This document shows, piece by piece, positions 27,999 to 40,603 of a stretch of DNA of 64,000 nucleotides. Source of the DNA: Neobittarella massiliensis (ex Bilen et al. 2018) (GTDB lineage: Bacteria; Bacillota; Clostridia; Oscillospirales; Ruminococcaceae). The translations under genes and the position numbers were made by a program. The stretch covers positions 1 to 64,000 of the forward strand of contig NZ_OKQO01000011.1 in assembly GCF_900289145.1 (NCBI RefSeq), written 5' to 3'. Position 1 is the stretch's first letter. Each line of letters opens with the position of its first letter. The notes beneath the pieces were generated by a model. The model did no database searches. It had not been told where the DNA came from and saw nothing but the letters and a program-made list of their open reading frames with translations.

Positions 27999-28949
27999 AT
28001 GAGCAAACTACCGGTCATCATAGATTGCGATCCCGGCCATGACGACGTCATCGCCATCACTCTGGCCCTGTCCAGCGACAAGCTGGATGTTCGGGGCATC
28101 GTCACCGTCATGGGCAACAACACGCTGGATAACGTCACCAAAAACGCCCTGAAAGCGCTGGAGCTGCTGGGCCGCACCGATGTGCCCGTCATCAAAGGCG
28201 CAGTCAAACCCATGCGCAAAGAGCACGTGTCGGCTAAGGGCCACGGTTCTACCGGTCTCGACGGCCCCGACCTGCCCGAGCCCACCACCCCGGTCGTCGA
28301 CAAAAACTTTGTCGACTACTACTACGAGGTGCTGTCGGCAGCCAGCGAGCCCATGACCATCATCGCCCTGGGCCCCCTCACCAACATCGCCACCCTGCTG
28401 TTTTGCCACCCCGAGGTAAAAGACAAGATCAAAGAGATCGCCTACATGGGTGGTGCCAACCTGGCCTGCGACTTTAAAGAGTTCTCCACCTACAGCCGCA
28501 CCGCCGAGTTCAATGTCTGGCAGGATGCCGAGAGCGCCAGCTATGTGTTCGACGCCGGTATCCCCATCACCATGTTCGGCCTCGACCTCACCATGAAAAA
28601 CGGCGTAACCTTCGACGAAGTCGAGAAGTTCCGCACCGAGGGGGGCCGTGTGGGCAACGTGGTGGCCCAGCTGCTCGATTTCTACTTTAAGGCTCACACC
28701 AAAGTCGGCCTGTCGCTGTGTCCCATCCACGATGCCTGTCCGGTCGCCTGGCTCATCGATCCCACTCTGTTTTCCGTCGAGCACCGCGACATCTCGGTCG
28801 ACTTCGAGGGGGATCACACCTACGGCTGCACCTACGTGGACATGCGCTTCCACAAAGAGCCCACCAAGCCCACCTACTGGGCCAGCGACTGCACCGATCG
28901 CGCCCGTTTCGTGCAGATGCTGCTGGATGCCTGCAAGTCCTATCAGTAA
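27999..28949 (+). CDS. Nucleoside hydrolase 3 (IunH family)
   Basis: 316-residue ribonucleoside hydrolase, second gene of a tandem pair; GAAGAGAGG upstream. Calcium motif IDCDPGHDD near residues 8-16; GPLTNIATLLF and AYMGGANLACDF follow; the histidine missing in its partner is present here (IHDACPVAWLIDP). The two are clearly paralogous but well diverged, suggesting different nucleoside preferences working together. Terminated 26 bases downstream. Confidence 0.93.
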   Translation: MSKLPVIIDCDPGHDDVIAITLALSSDKLDVRGIVTVMGNNTLDNVTKNALKALELLGRTDVPVIKGAVKPMRKEHVSAKGHGSTGLDGPDLPEPTTPVVDKNFVDYYYEVLSAASEPMTIIALGPLTNIATLLFCHPEVKDKIKEIAYMGGANLACDFKEFSTYSRTAEFNVWQDAESASYVFDAGIPITMFGLDLTMKNGVTFDEVEKFRTEGGRVGNVVAQLLDFYFKAHTKVGLSLCPIHDACPVAWLIDPTLFSVEHRDISVDFEGDHTYGCTYVDMRFHKEPTKPTYWASDCTDRARFVQMLLDACKSYQ

Positions 28950-28974
28950 CATCTTTCAACAATACAAAAACGAT

Positions 28975-29012
28975 AAAATACCAGCATTTATACAGCTGGT
29001 ATTTTATTTTTC
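28975..29012 (+). terminator. Terminator of nucleoside hydrolase pair
   Basis: Perfect 11-bp stem AAAATACCAGC/GCTGGTATTTT, then ATTTTT. Confidence 0.85.
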
Positions 29013-29054
29013 GTCAAATACAGAGTATTTCAGTCGTCTTTTGTCGGCAAACAC

Positions 29055-29093
29055 CCGGTATTCCACATTTTCTAAAAATGTGTGGAATACTGG
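29055..29093. repeat. Long imperfect inverted repeat
   Basis: CCGGTATTCCACA with TTTT pairs with AAAATGTGTGGAATACTGG, about 16 bp of stem, and no T-run after. Possibly a remnant terminator or a small mobile-element end; nothing else marks it. Confidence 0.4.
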
Positions 29094-29186
29094 TCCGGCA
29101 CGGGTCGTATACGCGTAAATACCCCTTTAAAATAGTCCCCAAATAGCTCCAGAACTCTGTTTTTTGGGGTCATGGAGGTGTAAAAG

Positions 29187-30032
29187 ATGGATCTAAGGCT
29201 CGTTTTTGACCAGATAGCATAGGATTACGACCGGCAGCGGCCGCTGTATACCGCGCAGATGTTTGCCGATATCCTGCAATTTTGCGGCCCCGACAACAAG
29301 GGCCAACAGGCGCTGGAGATCGGTATCGGCACCGGGCAAGCCACTCGGCCCTTTTTACAGGCCAGCTGCCGGGTCACCGCCGTCGAGCTGGGCGCACACA
29401 TGGCGGCGGTAGCCAGAAAAAAATACGCCGCCTACCCCAATTTGCAGGTGCTGCAGGCCGATTTCGAGACGGTCGACCTGCCGCTTGGCCGGTACGACCT
29501 CATCTATTCCGCCTCGGCTTTCCAGTGGATAGACCCAGAGATCGGCTTTCCCAAGGTGTATGCGCTGCTTCGGGCGGGCGGTGTCTTTGCCCGCTTTGGC
29601 CACGCGCTCTACCGCCTGCCACAATATGCCCCGCTTACCGCCGCCATGGACGCGGTGTATGAAAAATATCGCCCTCAATTTTACGCCGACCCCAAAATAT
29701 CGCTCGATAAGGTCCACCCGCAGTACCGACAGGTGCTCACTTCTCTGCAGCCGCCTGTCCCCGACCAGAAGAGTCCGGCGATCAGTTTTGCCGATCAGCT
29801 GGCCGCCCACGGCTTTACGAGCATCACCTACAAGACCTACCAGCAGGTGCTAAAATACGATGCCGACAGCTATGTCGCCCTGCTCGCCACCAACTGCGAC
29901 CAGCTCTCGTTGCCAGCAAAAACAAAACAGGCCTTTGCCGCCGAGATACGCGACATCATCCAGCGTCATGGTGGCCGTTACGCCCTGAGCGATACCATCA
30001 AACTCTATCTGGCGAAAAAGCCCAGCCGGTAA
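29187..30032 (+). pseudogene. SAM-dependent methyltransferase interrupted by an amber codon
   Basis: Class I methyltransferase. The ATG at 29187 has GGAGGTG 6 bases upstream, and the frame reads MDLRLVFDQIA, then TAG at 29220-29222, then DYDRQRPLYTAQMFADIL, which together are the usual N-terminus 'FD-IA-DYD--RP-YP' of this family. The rest is intact: LEIGIGTGQATRPF (SAM site), VELGAHM, YDLIYSASAFQWI. One base change (GAG to TAG) would explain the stop. Restart at ATG 29259 would give a 257-residue protein lacking the conserved N-terminal helix but retaining the SAM site. TAG is an ordinary stop elsewhere here, so recoding is unlikely. Confidence 0.75.
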
Positions 30033-30056
30033 AAAGTATCAGTACCTATTAAAAGC

Positions 30057-30099
30057 AAAAAAATGCGCTGTGAACGACCTGTTCACAGCGCATTTTTAC
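30057..30099. terminator. Bidirectional terminator between methyltransferase and nrdJ
   Basis: AAAAATGCGCTGTGAAC/GTTCACAGCGCATTTTT with a 5-base loop. Confidence 0.9.
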
Positions 30100-30136
30100 A
30101 GTTTATTCATAAATTTGAGTCGCTAGGAACACCGGT

Positions 30137-32452
30137 TCAGCCACACTTGGAGAAACCGCAGTTGCGGCAGACCACGCAACCGCCCTCATGTTCCAGCGCG
30201 CTGCCGCAGTCCGGGCAGGTGCGCAGTGCGTGGGACGGCAGCGCATAGCCGTCCTGCCGCTCAATAAATCCCTGGTCCGAGGGCTTTACTTTCTGGGGCG
30301 GCGTCACCGATGAGCTGGGGATGATCTGGCCCCCCTCAGCCCCACCGTTTTTAATGAACTGGTCCACTTTCTTGACCACTTTAGCAATAGCATCCGGGCA
30401 GGAAGTGCAGCTCATCCCCTGCTGGCGGATGGTCGACGGGCAGCGGATACCCTTGAGCTGGTCGATGATCTCGTCCACCGATATGCCCGAGCGCAGGGCA
30501 ATAGAGGTCAGCCGTGCCGTCGCCTCCGACTGAGAGGGGCAGCCGCCGGCTTTGCCGGTATTGGTGAACACCTCCACAATGCCGTCTTTGTCGTAATTTA
30601 CGGTAATGTACAGGTTCCCACAGCCGATCTTCATTCGCTCGGTAAAGCCGGTCACCACCTCCGGCCGTGGCCGCGGACCGATCTCGGTAGGCAGCTGGGG
30701 CGGTGGTGCAGCGGCGGGAGCAGTCGGCTGAGAGCCGTCTTTTACCTTGCCGATATTGAGCACCTGGTTGTCACGGCTGCCGTCGCGGTAGATGGTCACC
30801 CCTTTGCAGCCCAGCCGGTAGGCCAGCATATACACCTGGGCTACATCTTCCAGCGTGGCGCTGTTGGAGAAGTTGACCGTTTTCGATACGGCGTTGTCGG
30901 TGTACTCCTGAAATGCCGACTGCATCTTCACGTGGTACTCCGGTGTCACGTCGTGGGCGCACACGAATACGTCGCGGATATCCGCCGGGATCTCCTCGAT
31001 GTGGGCGATGGTCCCCTCTTTAGAGATCTTGCGCATCAGCTCGTCAGAGTACAGCCCCCGCTGGATGAGCCGTTCCTTTAAGATGGGGTTTACTTCGATG
31101 AGCTCGGTCTTGTCCATCACGTTGCGAATGAACACATAGGCAAATACCGGCTCTACTCCGCTGGAGCAGCCACCGATGATCGACAGCGTGCCGGTGGGGG
31201 CGATGGTGGTGATGGTTCCGTTGCGCAGCGGCGCCTGGTCTTTATAGATGCTCTGGCTAAACAGCGGGAATGGGCCGCGCACCTTGGCCAGTTCCTGGCT
31301 GGCCAAATGCCCCTGCTCGTTGATAAAGCGCATCACTTCCCGGGCCATCTGCACGCCTTCATCCGAACTGTACGAGATGCCCATGTACAGCAGCATGTCG
31401 GCAAAGCCCATTACGCCCAGGCCGATCTTGCGGGTGGCCTTGGTCACCTCATCGATCTTGTCGATGGGGTATTTATTCACGTCGATAACATTATCTAAAA
31501 AGTGAACTGCCGCGTGTACGGTGGCTTTTAATTTGTCGTAGTCGACCCGGTAGCGGCCGTCCTCCCCCTTTTTGAGCATCTTCACCAGGTTGATAGAACC
31601 CAGGTTGCAGCTCTCATAGGGCAAAAGCGGCTGCTCTCCGCAGGGGTTGGTGCTCTCGATCTCGCCCTGTGCGGGCACTACATTGTCTCGGTTGAGCCGG
31701 TCTAAAAAAATGATACCGGGCTCGCCGTTGTGCCAGGCGCCCTCGACGATCTTGTCAAATACCAGCTTGGCATTCTGGTGGCCCACTACCTTTTTGATAG
31801 AGGGGTCGATCAAGTCGTAGTCGCCGCCGGCAATGACCGCCGCCATAAAATCCTCGGTAATACCCACCGAGATGTTGAAGTTGGTGATGTCGGCGTTGTC
31901 TTTTTTGCAGTCAATAAAAGACAGAATATCCGGGTGGTCCACCCGCAGAATACCCATGTTGGCCCCCCGCCGGGTGCCGCCCTGCTTTACCGCCTCGGTG
32001 GCCATATTGAATACCCGCATAAAGCTGATGGGCCCCGACGCCACCCCGCCGGTAGAATTTACGGTGCTGCCGTTGGGCCGCAGCCGCGAAAAGCTAAAGC
32101 CGGTGCCGCCGCCCGACTTGTGGATCAGCGCCGCCTGCTTGATGGCCTCGAAGATATCTTCCATCGAGTCGGCCACCGGCAGTACGAAACAGGCCGACAA
32201 CTGCCCCAAAGGCCGCCCCGCATTCATCAGCGTGGGCGAGTTGGGCAAGAACTCCAGCTCGGTCATCATGTGGTAAAATTTGTCGGACAGAGCCGCTACA
32301 TCGGCCTCACTGTCGTACTGCAGGTCGGCGGCGGCTATGGCTTTGGCCACCCGGTGAAACATTCCGTCCACCGTCTCGGTGACCGCTCCTTCCTCATCGC
32401 GGATCAGGTACCGCCGCTCCAGTACCGTCTGGGCGTTTTTAGAAACTGACAT
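30137..32452 (-). CDS. nrdJ: Adenosylcobalamin-dependent (class II) ribonucleotide reductase
   Basis: 771-residue vitamin B12-dependent reductase; it works with or without oxygen and complements the class III enzyme. Visible: FLPNSPTLMNAGRPLGQLSACFVLP with the first redox cysteine, the HKSGGGTGFSFSRLRP loop, NPCGEQPLLPYESCNLGSIN with the radical-accepting N-x-C-x-E, the late substrate motif APTGTLS, and a C-terminal zinc-like end CPDCGSALEHEGGC then CRNCG. Full family length. Preceded by GAGGAAGAGG. The promoter is overlapped by two predicted NrdR boxes; the terminator is shared with the convergent methyltransferase. Confidence 0.95.
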   Translation of the reverse strand: MSVSKNAQTVLERRYLIRDEEGAVTETVDGMFHRVAKAIAAADLQYDSEADVAALSDKFYHMMTELEFLPNSPTLMNAGRPLGQLSACFVLPVADSMEDIFEAIKQAALIHKSGGGTGFSFSRLRPNGSTVNSTGGVASGPISFMRVFNMATEAVKQGGTRRGANMGILRVDHPDILSFIDCKKDNADITNFNISVGITEDFMAAVIAGGDYDLIDPSIKKVVGHQNAKLVFDKIVEGAWHNGEPGIIFLDRLNRDNVVPAQGEIESTNPCGEQPLLPYESCNLGSINLVKMLKKGEDGRYRVDYDKLKATVHAAVHFLDNVIDVNKYPIDKIDEVTKATRKIGLGVMGFADMLLYMGISYSSDEGVQMAREVMRFINEQGHLASQELAKVRGPFPLFSQSIYKDQAPLRNGTITTIAPTGTLSIIGGCSSGVEPVFAYVFIRNVMDKTELIEVNPILKERLIQRGLYSDELMRKISKEGTIAHIEEIPADIRDVFVCAHDVTPEYHVKMQSAFQEYTDNAVSKTVNFSNSATLEDVAQVYMLAYRLGCKGVTIYRDGSRDNQVLNIGKVKDGSQPTAPAAAPPPQLPTEIGPRPRPEVVTGFTERMKIGCGNLYITVNYDKDGIVEVFTNTGKAGGCPSQSEATARLTSIALRSGISVDEIIDQLKGIRCPSTIRQQGMSCTSCPDAIAKVVKKVDQFIKNGGAEGGQIIPSSSVTPPQKVKPSDQGFIERQDGYALPSHALRTCPDCGSALEHEGGCVVCRNCGFSKCG

Positions 32453-32550
32453 GCTCTTTTTTCCCTCTTCCTCTATGTGGTATTATATCGCGGCGGCTGC
32501 CCGCCAACTAAATCAGCACGCTGCATTCATCATGTACAATTCAGCATGTA

Positions 32551-32598
32551 ACACTATATATTGTATCACTGCGACCCTATCAACGCAATATATTTGAA
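32551..32598 (-). promoter_or_regulatory. nrdJ promoter overlapped by NrdR box pair
   Basis: Minus-strand promoter TTGCGT (32588-32583), 17-base spacer, TACAAT (32565-32560). ACACTATATATTGTAT (32551-32566; 14 of 16 to the NrdR consensus) covers the -10 and the weaker ACGCAATATATTTGAA (32583-32598) covers the -35, 32 bases apart. Confidence 0.72.
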
Positions 32599-32620
32599 AA
32601 AACTGTAGTGACGATATTTG

Positions 32621-32670
32621 TTGGGCAGGTGTGGGCAAGTTTGGGCAAGTTTGGGCAGGTTTGGGCAGGT
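32621..32670. repeat. Five tandem decamers
   Basis: Five consecutive 10-base units of consensus TTGGGCARGT (first base G in unit two), exactly one helical turn each, 23 bases upstream of the nrdJ NrdR boxes. Confidence 0.85.
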
Positions 32671-32815
32671 ATACTTATTTTCTATGCGATATGCGCCACG
32701 CCGATAAAAGTATGTCGCGACACCGTCCTAGATAGGCATTTTTATCGGCTGCAGCCAGATGGTTTGTAGCTTTCCCGCATTGGAGTGGTACGGTATCCTC
32801 GTCTAAATACAGCGC
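32671..32815. other. Intergenic sequence, nothing assigned
   Basis: Rest of the gap between nrdJ and the XRE regulator's terminator. CGATAAAA near 32701 can pair imperfectly with TTTTATCG near 32741; no cobalamin riboswitch signature was recognised despite the neighbouring B12-dependent gene. Confidence 0.4.
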
Positions 32816-32858
32816 CAAAAAAGAGCACTGGAACAGTCTGCCTGTCCGGCGCTCTTTT
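32816..32858. terminator. Terminator after the XRE regulator
   Basis: AAAAAAGAGC...GCTCTTTTTT with extra inner pairs; works toward the minus-strand regulator gene. Confidence 0.75.
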
Positions 32859-32896
32859 TTACAGGGTCCAGCAGTGCAGCACCTCTCGGTACCTGT

Positions 32897-33241
32897 TCAC
32901 GGCTTTTCTATATCCAGCAGCTTGCACACCGCCGGCTGCATCTCTGGCAGCGCGCGATACTGTTTGAGCAGTCGCTGCTCCGCGGCGGTCAGCGCCGGAC
33001 CGGAGATGGGCGGTTGCGGCAGTGTCGGCGACTGTAACGCCGCCAGGGGCAGCTGCAGCCCGGAGCAGATCTTTTGCAGGTTATCCAGCGCAGCGCCCCC
33101 CACCCCGCTTTTCAAGATCGAGAGCAGCGTGGAGTACGGCATGCCGATCTGTGCGGCAAAGCTCTTTACGGTCATTCCCCGCAGGGCGATACCTTCCCGG
33201 ATCACCGCGCTGCGGTCCTGGTTATCAATCGTTTCTCTCAT
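32897..33241 (-). CDS. XRE-family helix-turn-helix regulator
   Basis: 114 residues from ATG 33241 (a longer frame to 33280 has no supported start). The N-terminal HTH spans about residues 10-65: IREGIALRGMTVKSFAAQIG then MPYSTLLSILKSGVGG and LDNLQKICSGLQL, the classic Cro/CI-type five-helix order. The rest is a proline-rich linker and a short helical end (LTAAEQRLLKQYRALPEM). Monocistronic. Target unknown; its neighbours are nrdJ and the PFOR gene. Confidence 0.85.
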   Translation of the reverse strand: MRETIDNQDRSAVIREGIALRGMTVKSFAAQIGMPYSTLLSILKSGVGGAALDNLQKICSGLQLPLAALQSPTLPQPPISGPALTAAEQRLLKQYRALPEMQPAVCKLLDIEKP

Positions 33242-33390
33242 CTCCGTTGCCCCTCTCTGCAGAGCGCCCGCTTCGGGCACTGCCGGCTTTTTGTGCAGTG
33301 TTTACCGCTCCAGTATAAAGAGTATAGCACAGCGGCAGTAAGCGGTGCAAACAGCCAATAACTGGTGCACAGCGCCAAGCAGCCCCAGCA

Positions 33391-33426
33391 CAAAAAAGGC
33401 CGGAGACCGAAGTCTCCGACCTTTTT
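33391..33426 (-). terminator. Terminator of PFOR gene
   Basis: AAAGGCCGGAGAC/GTCTCCGACCTTT with loop CGAA and flanking T-run on the minus strand. Confidence 0.85.
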
Positions 33427-33440
33427 ATAGATGATGTAGA

Positions 33441-37388
<3,948 letters not shown>

Positions 37389-38741
37389 ATGGACCCTGAC
37401 GGGAATATGAACGTGTTTTTCTTTTGGGCGGCGCTGTGTGCGCTGTTAGCCGGCCTGCTGCAGGCCTTTTACTGGGGGGCGCTCACTTGGCTCGAGGAGC
37501 GCCGCGGCCAGGAACCGGGCCCCGGGCGGGCAAAAAAACTGGCCCAGCTCATGGACCAGCGCCACCGGGTAGAGGCCAGTGTCAGTCTGGGGTGGCTGCT
37601 GTTGGGCGGGGCCGGTTACCTCTGCCTGTACCTGGCCCTCTATCCCCTGCTGGCCGAGCGGCTGTTCCCCGGCCCGGTGTGGGATCTCGCTCCATTTTGG
37701 TGGGCGCTGGGGCTTTTTGTGCCCTATGCGCTGCTGTTCGTGGCGCTGTGCAAGGTGCTGCCGGCGGCGCTGGGCCGCGCCCGCAGCCAAGGCTGTGGCC
37801 TGGGGCTGCTGCCGCTGTACCGGGCGCTGTCGCTGGTGCTCTACCCGCTGGGGTCGGTCGCGCTGGGGCTGGGCCGGGCGCTGTGCCGCCTGTTCGGGGT
37901 GCGCCCGCAAACGGTGGCCGACGCCGTCACCGAGGAGGACATCCGCCTGCTGGTAGATGAAGGCGGGGAGACTGGCGCCATCGAGCAGAGCCAGAAAGAC
38001 ATGATCGCCGGCATCTTCGAGCTCGACGACATCACCGCCGAGGACATCATGACCCACCGCACCGAGATCACCGCCGTCGAGCTCTCCGGCAGCATCCAGG
38101 ATGTGGTGGGCGCCACTTTGGAAAACGGCTTTTCCCGCATCCCCATCTATCAGGGGGACCTGGACGATATCGTGGGCATCGTCTTTGTCAAAGACCTGCT
38201 TCAGCTGGTGGGCCGGGCCGACCTGCAGGCGTGCAGGATCGAGGACTTTATGCGCCCGGTATTTTACGTGCCCGAGGCCATGAAGTGCCGCGACCTGTTT
38301 GCCGTCATGACCCAAAAACACGCCCAGGTGGCGGTGGTGGCCGACGAGTACGGCGGTACCGCCGGTCTGGTCTCGATGGAGGACATCCTCGAGAGCATCG
38401 TCGGCAATATCCAGGACGAGTACGACACCGAGGAGGAGGAGATCCAAAAGCAGCCCGACGACTCCTACATCGTCGACGGCGCTGCCGATCTCGACGATAT
38501 CTGCGAGGAGCTGGGCCTGTCAATCGACTACGACGACTCGCTCTACGACACGGTAGCCGGCTTTATCACTGATGTTTTGGGCCGCATCCCCGATGACGAC
38601 GAGACCCCGGCCATCGAGTATGGCGGTTACCAGTTCCAGGTGCTCAAAGTCGAGGAGCGCCGCATCGCCCAGGTGCGCATCTGCAAGCTGCCGCCCTGCG
38701 AGGAGACCGCCGATGCAGACAGCGCGGAGGACCGGCCGTGA
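37389..38741 (+). CDS. CNNM/CorC-type membrane protein with CBS pair
   Basis: 450-residue member of the HlyC/CorC (CNNM-like) family, linked to divalent-cation (Mg/Co) homeostasis. Layout: DUF21-type membrane domain (residues 1-175, four hydrophobic stretches), a cytoplasmic CBS pair (AEDIMTHRTEITAV; EDFMRPVFYVPE and VVADEYGGTAGLVSMEDIL), then the CorC/HlyC C-terminal domain (about residues 360-430: LDDICEELGLSIDYDD...YGGYQFQVLKVEERRI). ATG 37389 is set by GGGAGGAG. Its stop overlaps the thioesterase start (GTGA), so the pair is coupled. Transport role inferred. Confidence 0.88.
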   Translation: MDPDGNMNVFFFWAALCALLAGLLQAFYWGALTWLEERRGQEPGPGRAKKLAQLMDQRHRVEASVSLGWLLLGGAGYLCLYLALYPLLAERLFPGPVWDLAPFWWALGLFVPYALLFVALCKVLPAALGRARSQGCGLGLLPLYRALSLVLYPLGSVALGLGRALCRLFGVRPQTVADAVTEEDIRLLVDEGGETGAIEQSQKDMIAGIFELDDITAEDIMTHRTEITAVELSGSIQDVVGATLENGFSRIPIYQGDLDDIVGIVFVKDLLQLVGRADLQACRIEDFMRPVFYVPEAMKCRDLFAVMTQKHAQVAVVADEYGGTAGLVSMEDILESIVGNIQDEYDTEEEEIQKQPDDSYIVDGAADLDDICEELGLSIDYDDSLYDTVAGFITDVLGRIPDDDETPAIEYGGYQFQVLKVEERRIAQVRICKLPPCEETADADSAEDRP

Positions 38742-39187
38742 ACGAGACTTTGGTCACCGTCCGCTACGCCGAGACCGATCGCATGGGCATCGTCCATCAC
38801 GCGGTCTACCCAGTGTGGTACGAGGAGGGGCGCAGCGCCTATTTCCGCGCGCTGGGGCTGCCCTACTCGGCCATCGAGGAGTTGGGCCTCTTTACGCCGC
38901 TGTCTCAGCTGGGCTGTAAGTTTGTGCGCAGCTGCACCTATGAGGACGTGCTCACCGTGCGCACGGTGATAGAGCGGCTCACCCCGGCGCGCATTCGCTT
39001 TGGGTACGCCGTACTGCGGCAGGGTGAGATGAGACCCATCAGTACCGGTTTTACCGAGCACGGTTTTGTCGGTCGCGACATGCGGCCGCTCAGCGTCAAA
39101 AAGTGCTTTCCCCAGCTGTGGCAGCAACTGGAGAAAGCGGCAGCTGCCGATGCCGACCTTGACCTGACCCGGCCTACAGACCGGTGA
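38738..39187 (+). CDS. Acyl-CoA thioesterase, 4HBT hot-dog fold
   Basis: 149 residues; GTG start overlapping the previous stop by 4 bases. Hot-dog thioesterase of the YbgC/4-hydroxybenzoyl-CoA type: VRYAETDRMGIVHHAVYPVW holds the catalytic aspartate (Asp14, in ETDRMG) and the HHAVYP turn, followed by YEEGRSAYFRALGL. Cleaves acyl-CoA thioesters in the cytosol; chain-length preference unknown. Downstream hairpin at 39215. Confidence 0.87.
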   Translation: MNETLVTVRYAETDRMGIVHHAVYPVWYEEGRSAYFRALGLPYSAIEELGLFTPLSQLGCKFVRSCTYEDVLTVRTVIERLTPARIRFGYAVLRQGEMRPISTGFTEHGFVGRDMRPLSVKKCFPQLWQQLEKAAAADADLDLTRPTDR

Positions 39188-39214
39188 CAGCGCTATAAAA
39201 ATGATACAGGCAGT

Positions 39215-39256
39215 TATGGCCCCCGCCGCCCGGCGATGGGGCCATAGCTTATTTTA
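39215..39256 (+). terminator. Probable terminator
   Basis: TATGGCCCC/GGGGCCATA, 9-bp stem; only a weak T-rich tail. Confidence 0.5.
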
Positions 39257-39285
39257 GGGGAGACAGAGCTGCGGGACAACTGTCA

Positions 39286-39315
39286 TTGCCACCGTCTAGC
39301 CAGTGGCGGTATAAT
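39286..39315 (+). promoter_or_regulatory. Promoter of nucleoside hydrolase 4
   Basis: TTGCCA (39286-39291), 18-base spacer, TATAAT (39310-39315). GCCAC/GTGGC lies inside the spacer. Same -35 and spacing as the 26848 promoter. Confidence 0.6.
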
Positions 39316-39379
39316 AATTTTGTAAGCGCCCATCGGCCCGCTCGTCGGGCCCATCCAGCTTGTGTAGGAGGAATACCGT

Positions 39380-40378
39380 ATGCAGACAGATACTTCCAAG
39401 ATCATTTTAGATGTGGATACCGGCACCGACGACGCCATGGCCATCATCACCGCCATGAGCGCCCTGCGCGAGCGGCTGCTGGCCATCACCGTCACCCACG
39501 GCAATCGGCCGCTGCCCAATACCCTCGAAAATACCCTGAGGGTGGTGCAGCTCATGGGCGGCGGGGTGCCGGTGTATGCCGGCATGCCCGGCCCTATGGT
39601 ACAGCATCTGGCCCCCGGCCGGCTGCAAAACCAGCGGCGGCAAAAGTACCAGCAGCAACACGGCGGCAAACAGGTCGCCATCCACGACGACTATCTCGAT
39701 CTGCCGGCAGCCACCATCGCCCCCCAGCCCCAGCACGCCGTCAGCTACCTGGTCGAGACCCTGCGCCATACCGCCGAGCCCATCACCGTAGTGGCGGTGG
39801 GCCCGGCCTCGAATATCGCTATGGCCCTGCAAATGGACCCCTCTATCGCCAAAAATATCCGCCAGCTCATCGTCATGGGCGGCGGGCACGACGCGGTCAA
39901 CATCACCAGCGCCGCCGAGGCCAACTTTTACTGGGATCCCGAGGCCGCCCACATCATGCTGGGGGCCGACTGCCCCATCGTGGTGTTCCCCCTCGACGCC
40001 ACCACCTCCATCCTCTTTAACAAAGCGGACGCCGCCCAGATAGCCGCCGTGGGCACCCCCGGTGCTGAGTATTTCGGTTCGCTCATCGAGCACTGGACCG
40101 ACCGGCTCAAGCTATTGGGTATCCGCAACAACATGCAAAACGACGATGACTACTCCATCGCCATGCACGATGTATTCTGCGTGCTCTATCTCATCGACGA
40201 CAGTTTCGTGCTGCAAAAACGCCGTCAAAACTGCGACGTCGACTTTGGCGGCAACATTGCCGACGGCCGTCTGGTGGTGGATACCCGCTCCTACTCCGAG
40301 CCGCAGGGCGATGTGCAGATCGTCTACCAGCTGGATAAGCAGCGGGTGCTGCAGCTGCTGACCGAACTGCTCAAATAG
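39380..40378 (+). CDS. Nucleoside hydrolase 4 (IunH family)
   Basis: 332-residue ribonucleoside hydrolase; GGAGGAAT start site. LDVDTGTDDAMAI (about residues 11-23) is the calcium motif, VVAVGPASNIAMALQM the core loop, LIVMGGGHDAVN the next conserved block, and MHDVFCVLYLID keeps the histidine. Closest in the window to the copy at 5745: both have the insert before LDLPxAT and the GNxPLxNTLENTLRVV block, pointing to a duplication. Monocistronic. Confidence 0.93.
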   Translation: MQTDTSKIILDVDTGTDDAMAIITAMSALRERLLAITVTHGNRPLPNTLENTLRVVQLMGGGVPVYAGMPGPMVQHLAPGRLQNQRRQKYQQQHGGKQVAIHDDYLDLPAATIAPQPQHAVSYLVETLRHTAEPITVVAVGPASNIAMALQMDPSIAKNIRQLIVMGGGHDAVNITSAAEANFYWDPEAAHIMLGADCPIVVFPLDATTSILFNKADAAQIAAVGTPGAEYFGSLIEHWTDRLKLLGIRNNMQNDDDYSIAMHDVFCVLYLIDDSFVLQKRRQNCDVDFGGNIADGRLVVDTRSYSEPQGDVQIVYQLDKQRVLQLLTELLK

Positions 40379-40469
40379 CCCGGCGACAGGTCTTCACACA
40401 AACGGCTTGGCGGGCATAGGCTGGGGGCGCTGTCGCGGGAGCGGCGGCGCCCTCTGGCTGTGCCCCGAG

Positions 40470-40493
40470 CCGGCAAAACTTGTCGTTTGCCGG
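40470..40493. repeat. CCGGCAAA/TTTGCCGG inverted repeat
   Basis: 8-bp arms with an 8-base spacer upstream of the membrane protein gene; possible operator, related to the repeat at 26835. Confidence 0.4.
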
Positions 40494-40603
40494 CGAAAGG
40501 TGTAGGCAAAAAGGCTTTAGATGTGGTACTCTGTAAGTGGTGTTTTGGCGCACAAAAAGGTGGGTATCCCCGGTGTGCCAGTTTAAAAAAAGGAGGTGTG
40601 CCC

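Noticed and set aside
29055-29093. Long hairpin as an insertion-sequence or MITE end
   Set aside because: No second copy, target duplication or transposase was found in the window; kept only as an unassigned repeat.
29187-30032. Amber codon read as evidence for recoded TAG (pyrrolysine or a suppressor code)
   Set aside because: TAG is used as the normal stop of other genes here (for example 10960-10962) and no pyl genes are seen; a point mutation is simpler.
32621-32670. Decamer array as a possible CRISPR or plasmid iteron cluster
   Set aside because: There are no spacers between units, no cas or rep gene nearby, and the 10-base unit is too short for a CRISPR repeat.
32453-32815. Cobalamin riboswitch upstream of the B12-dependent nrdJ
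   Set aside because: No B12-box-like conserved segment was found; NrdR boxes already explain regulation.
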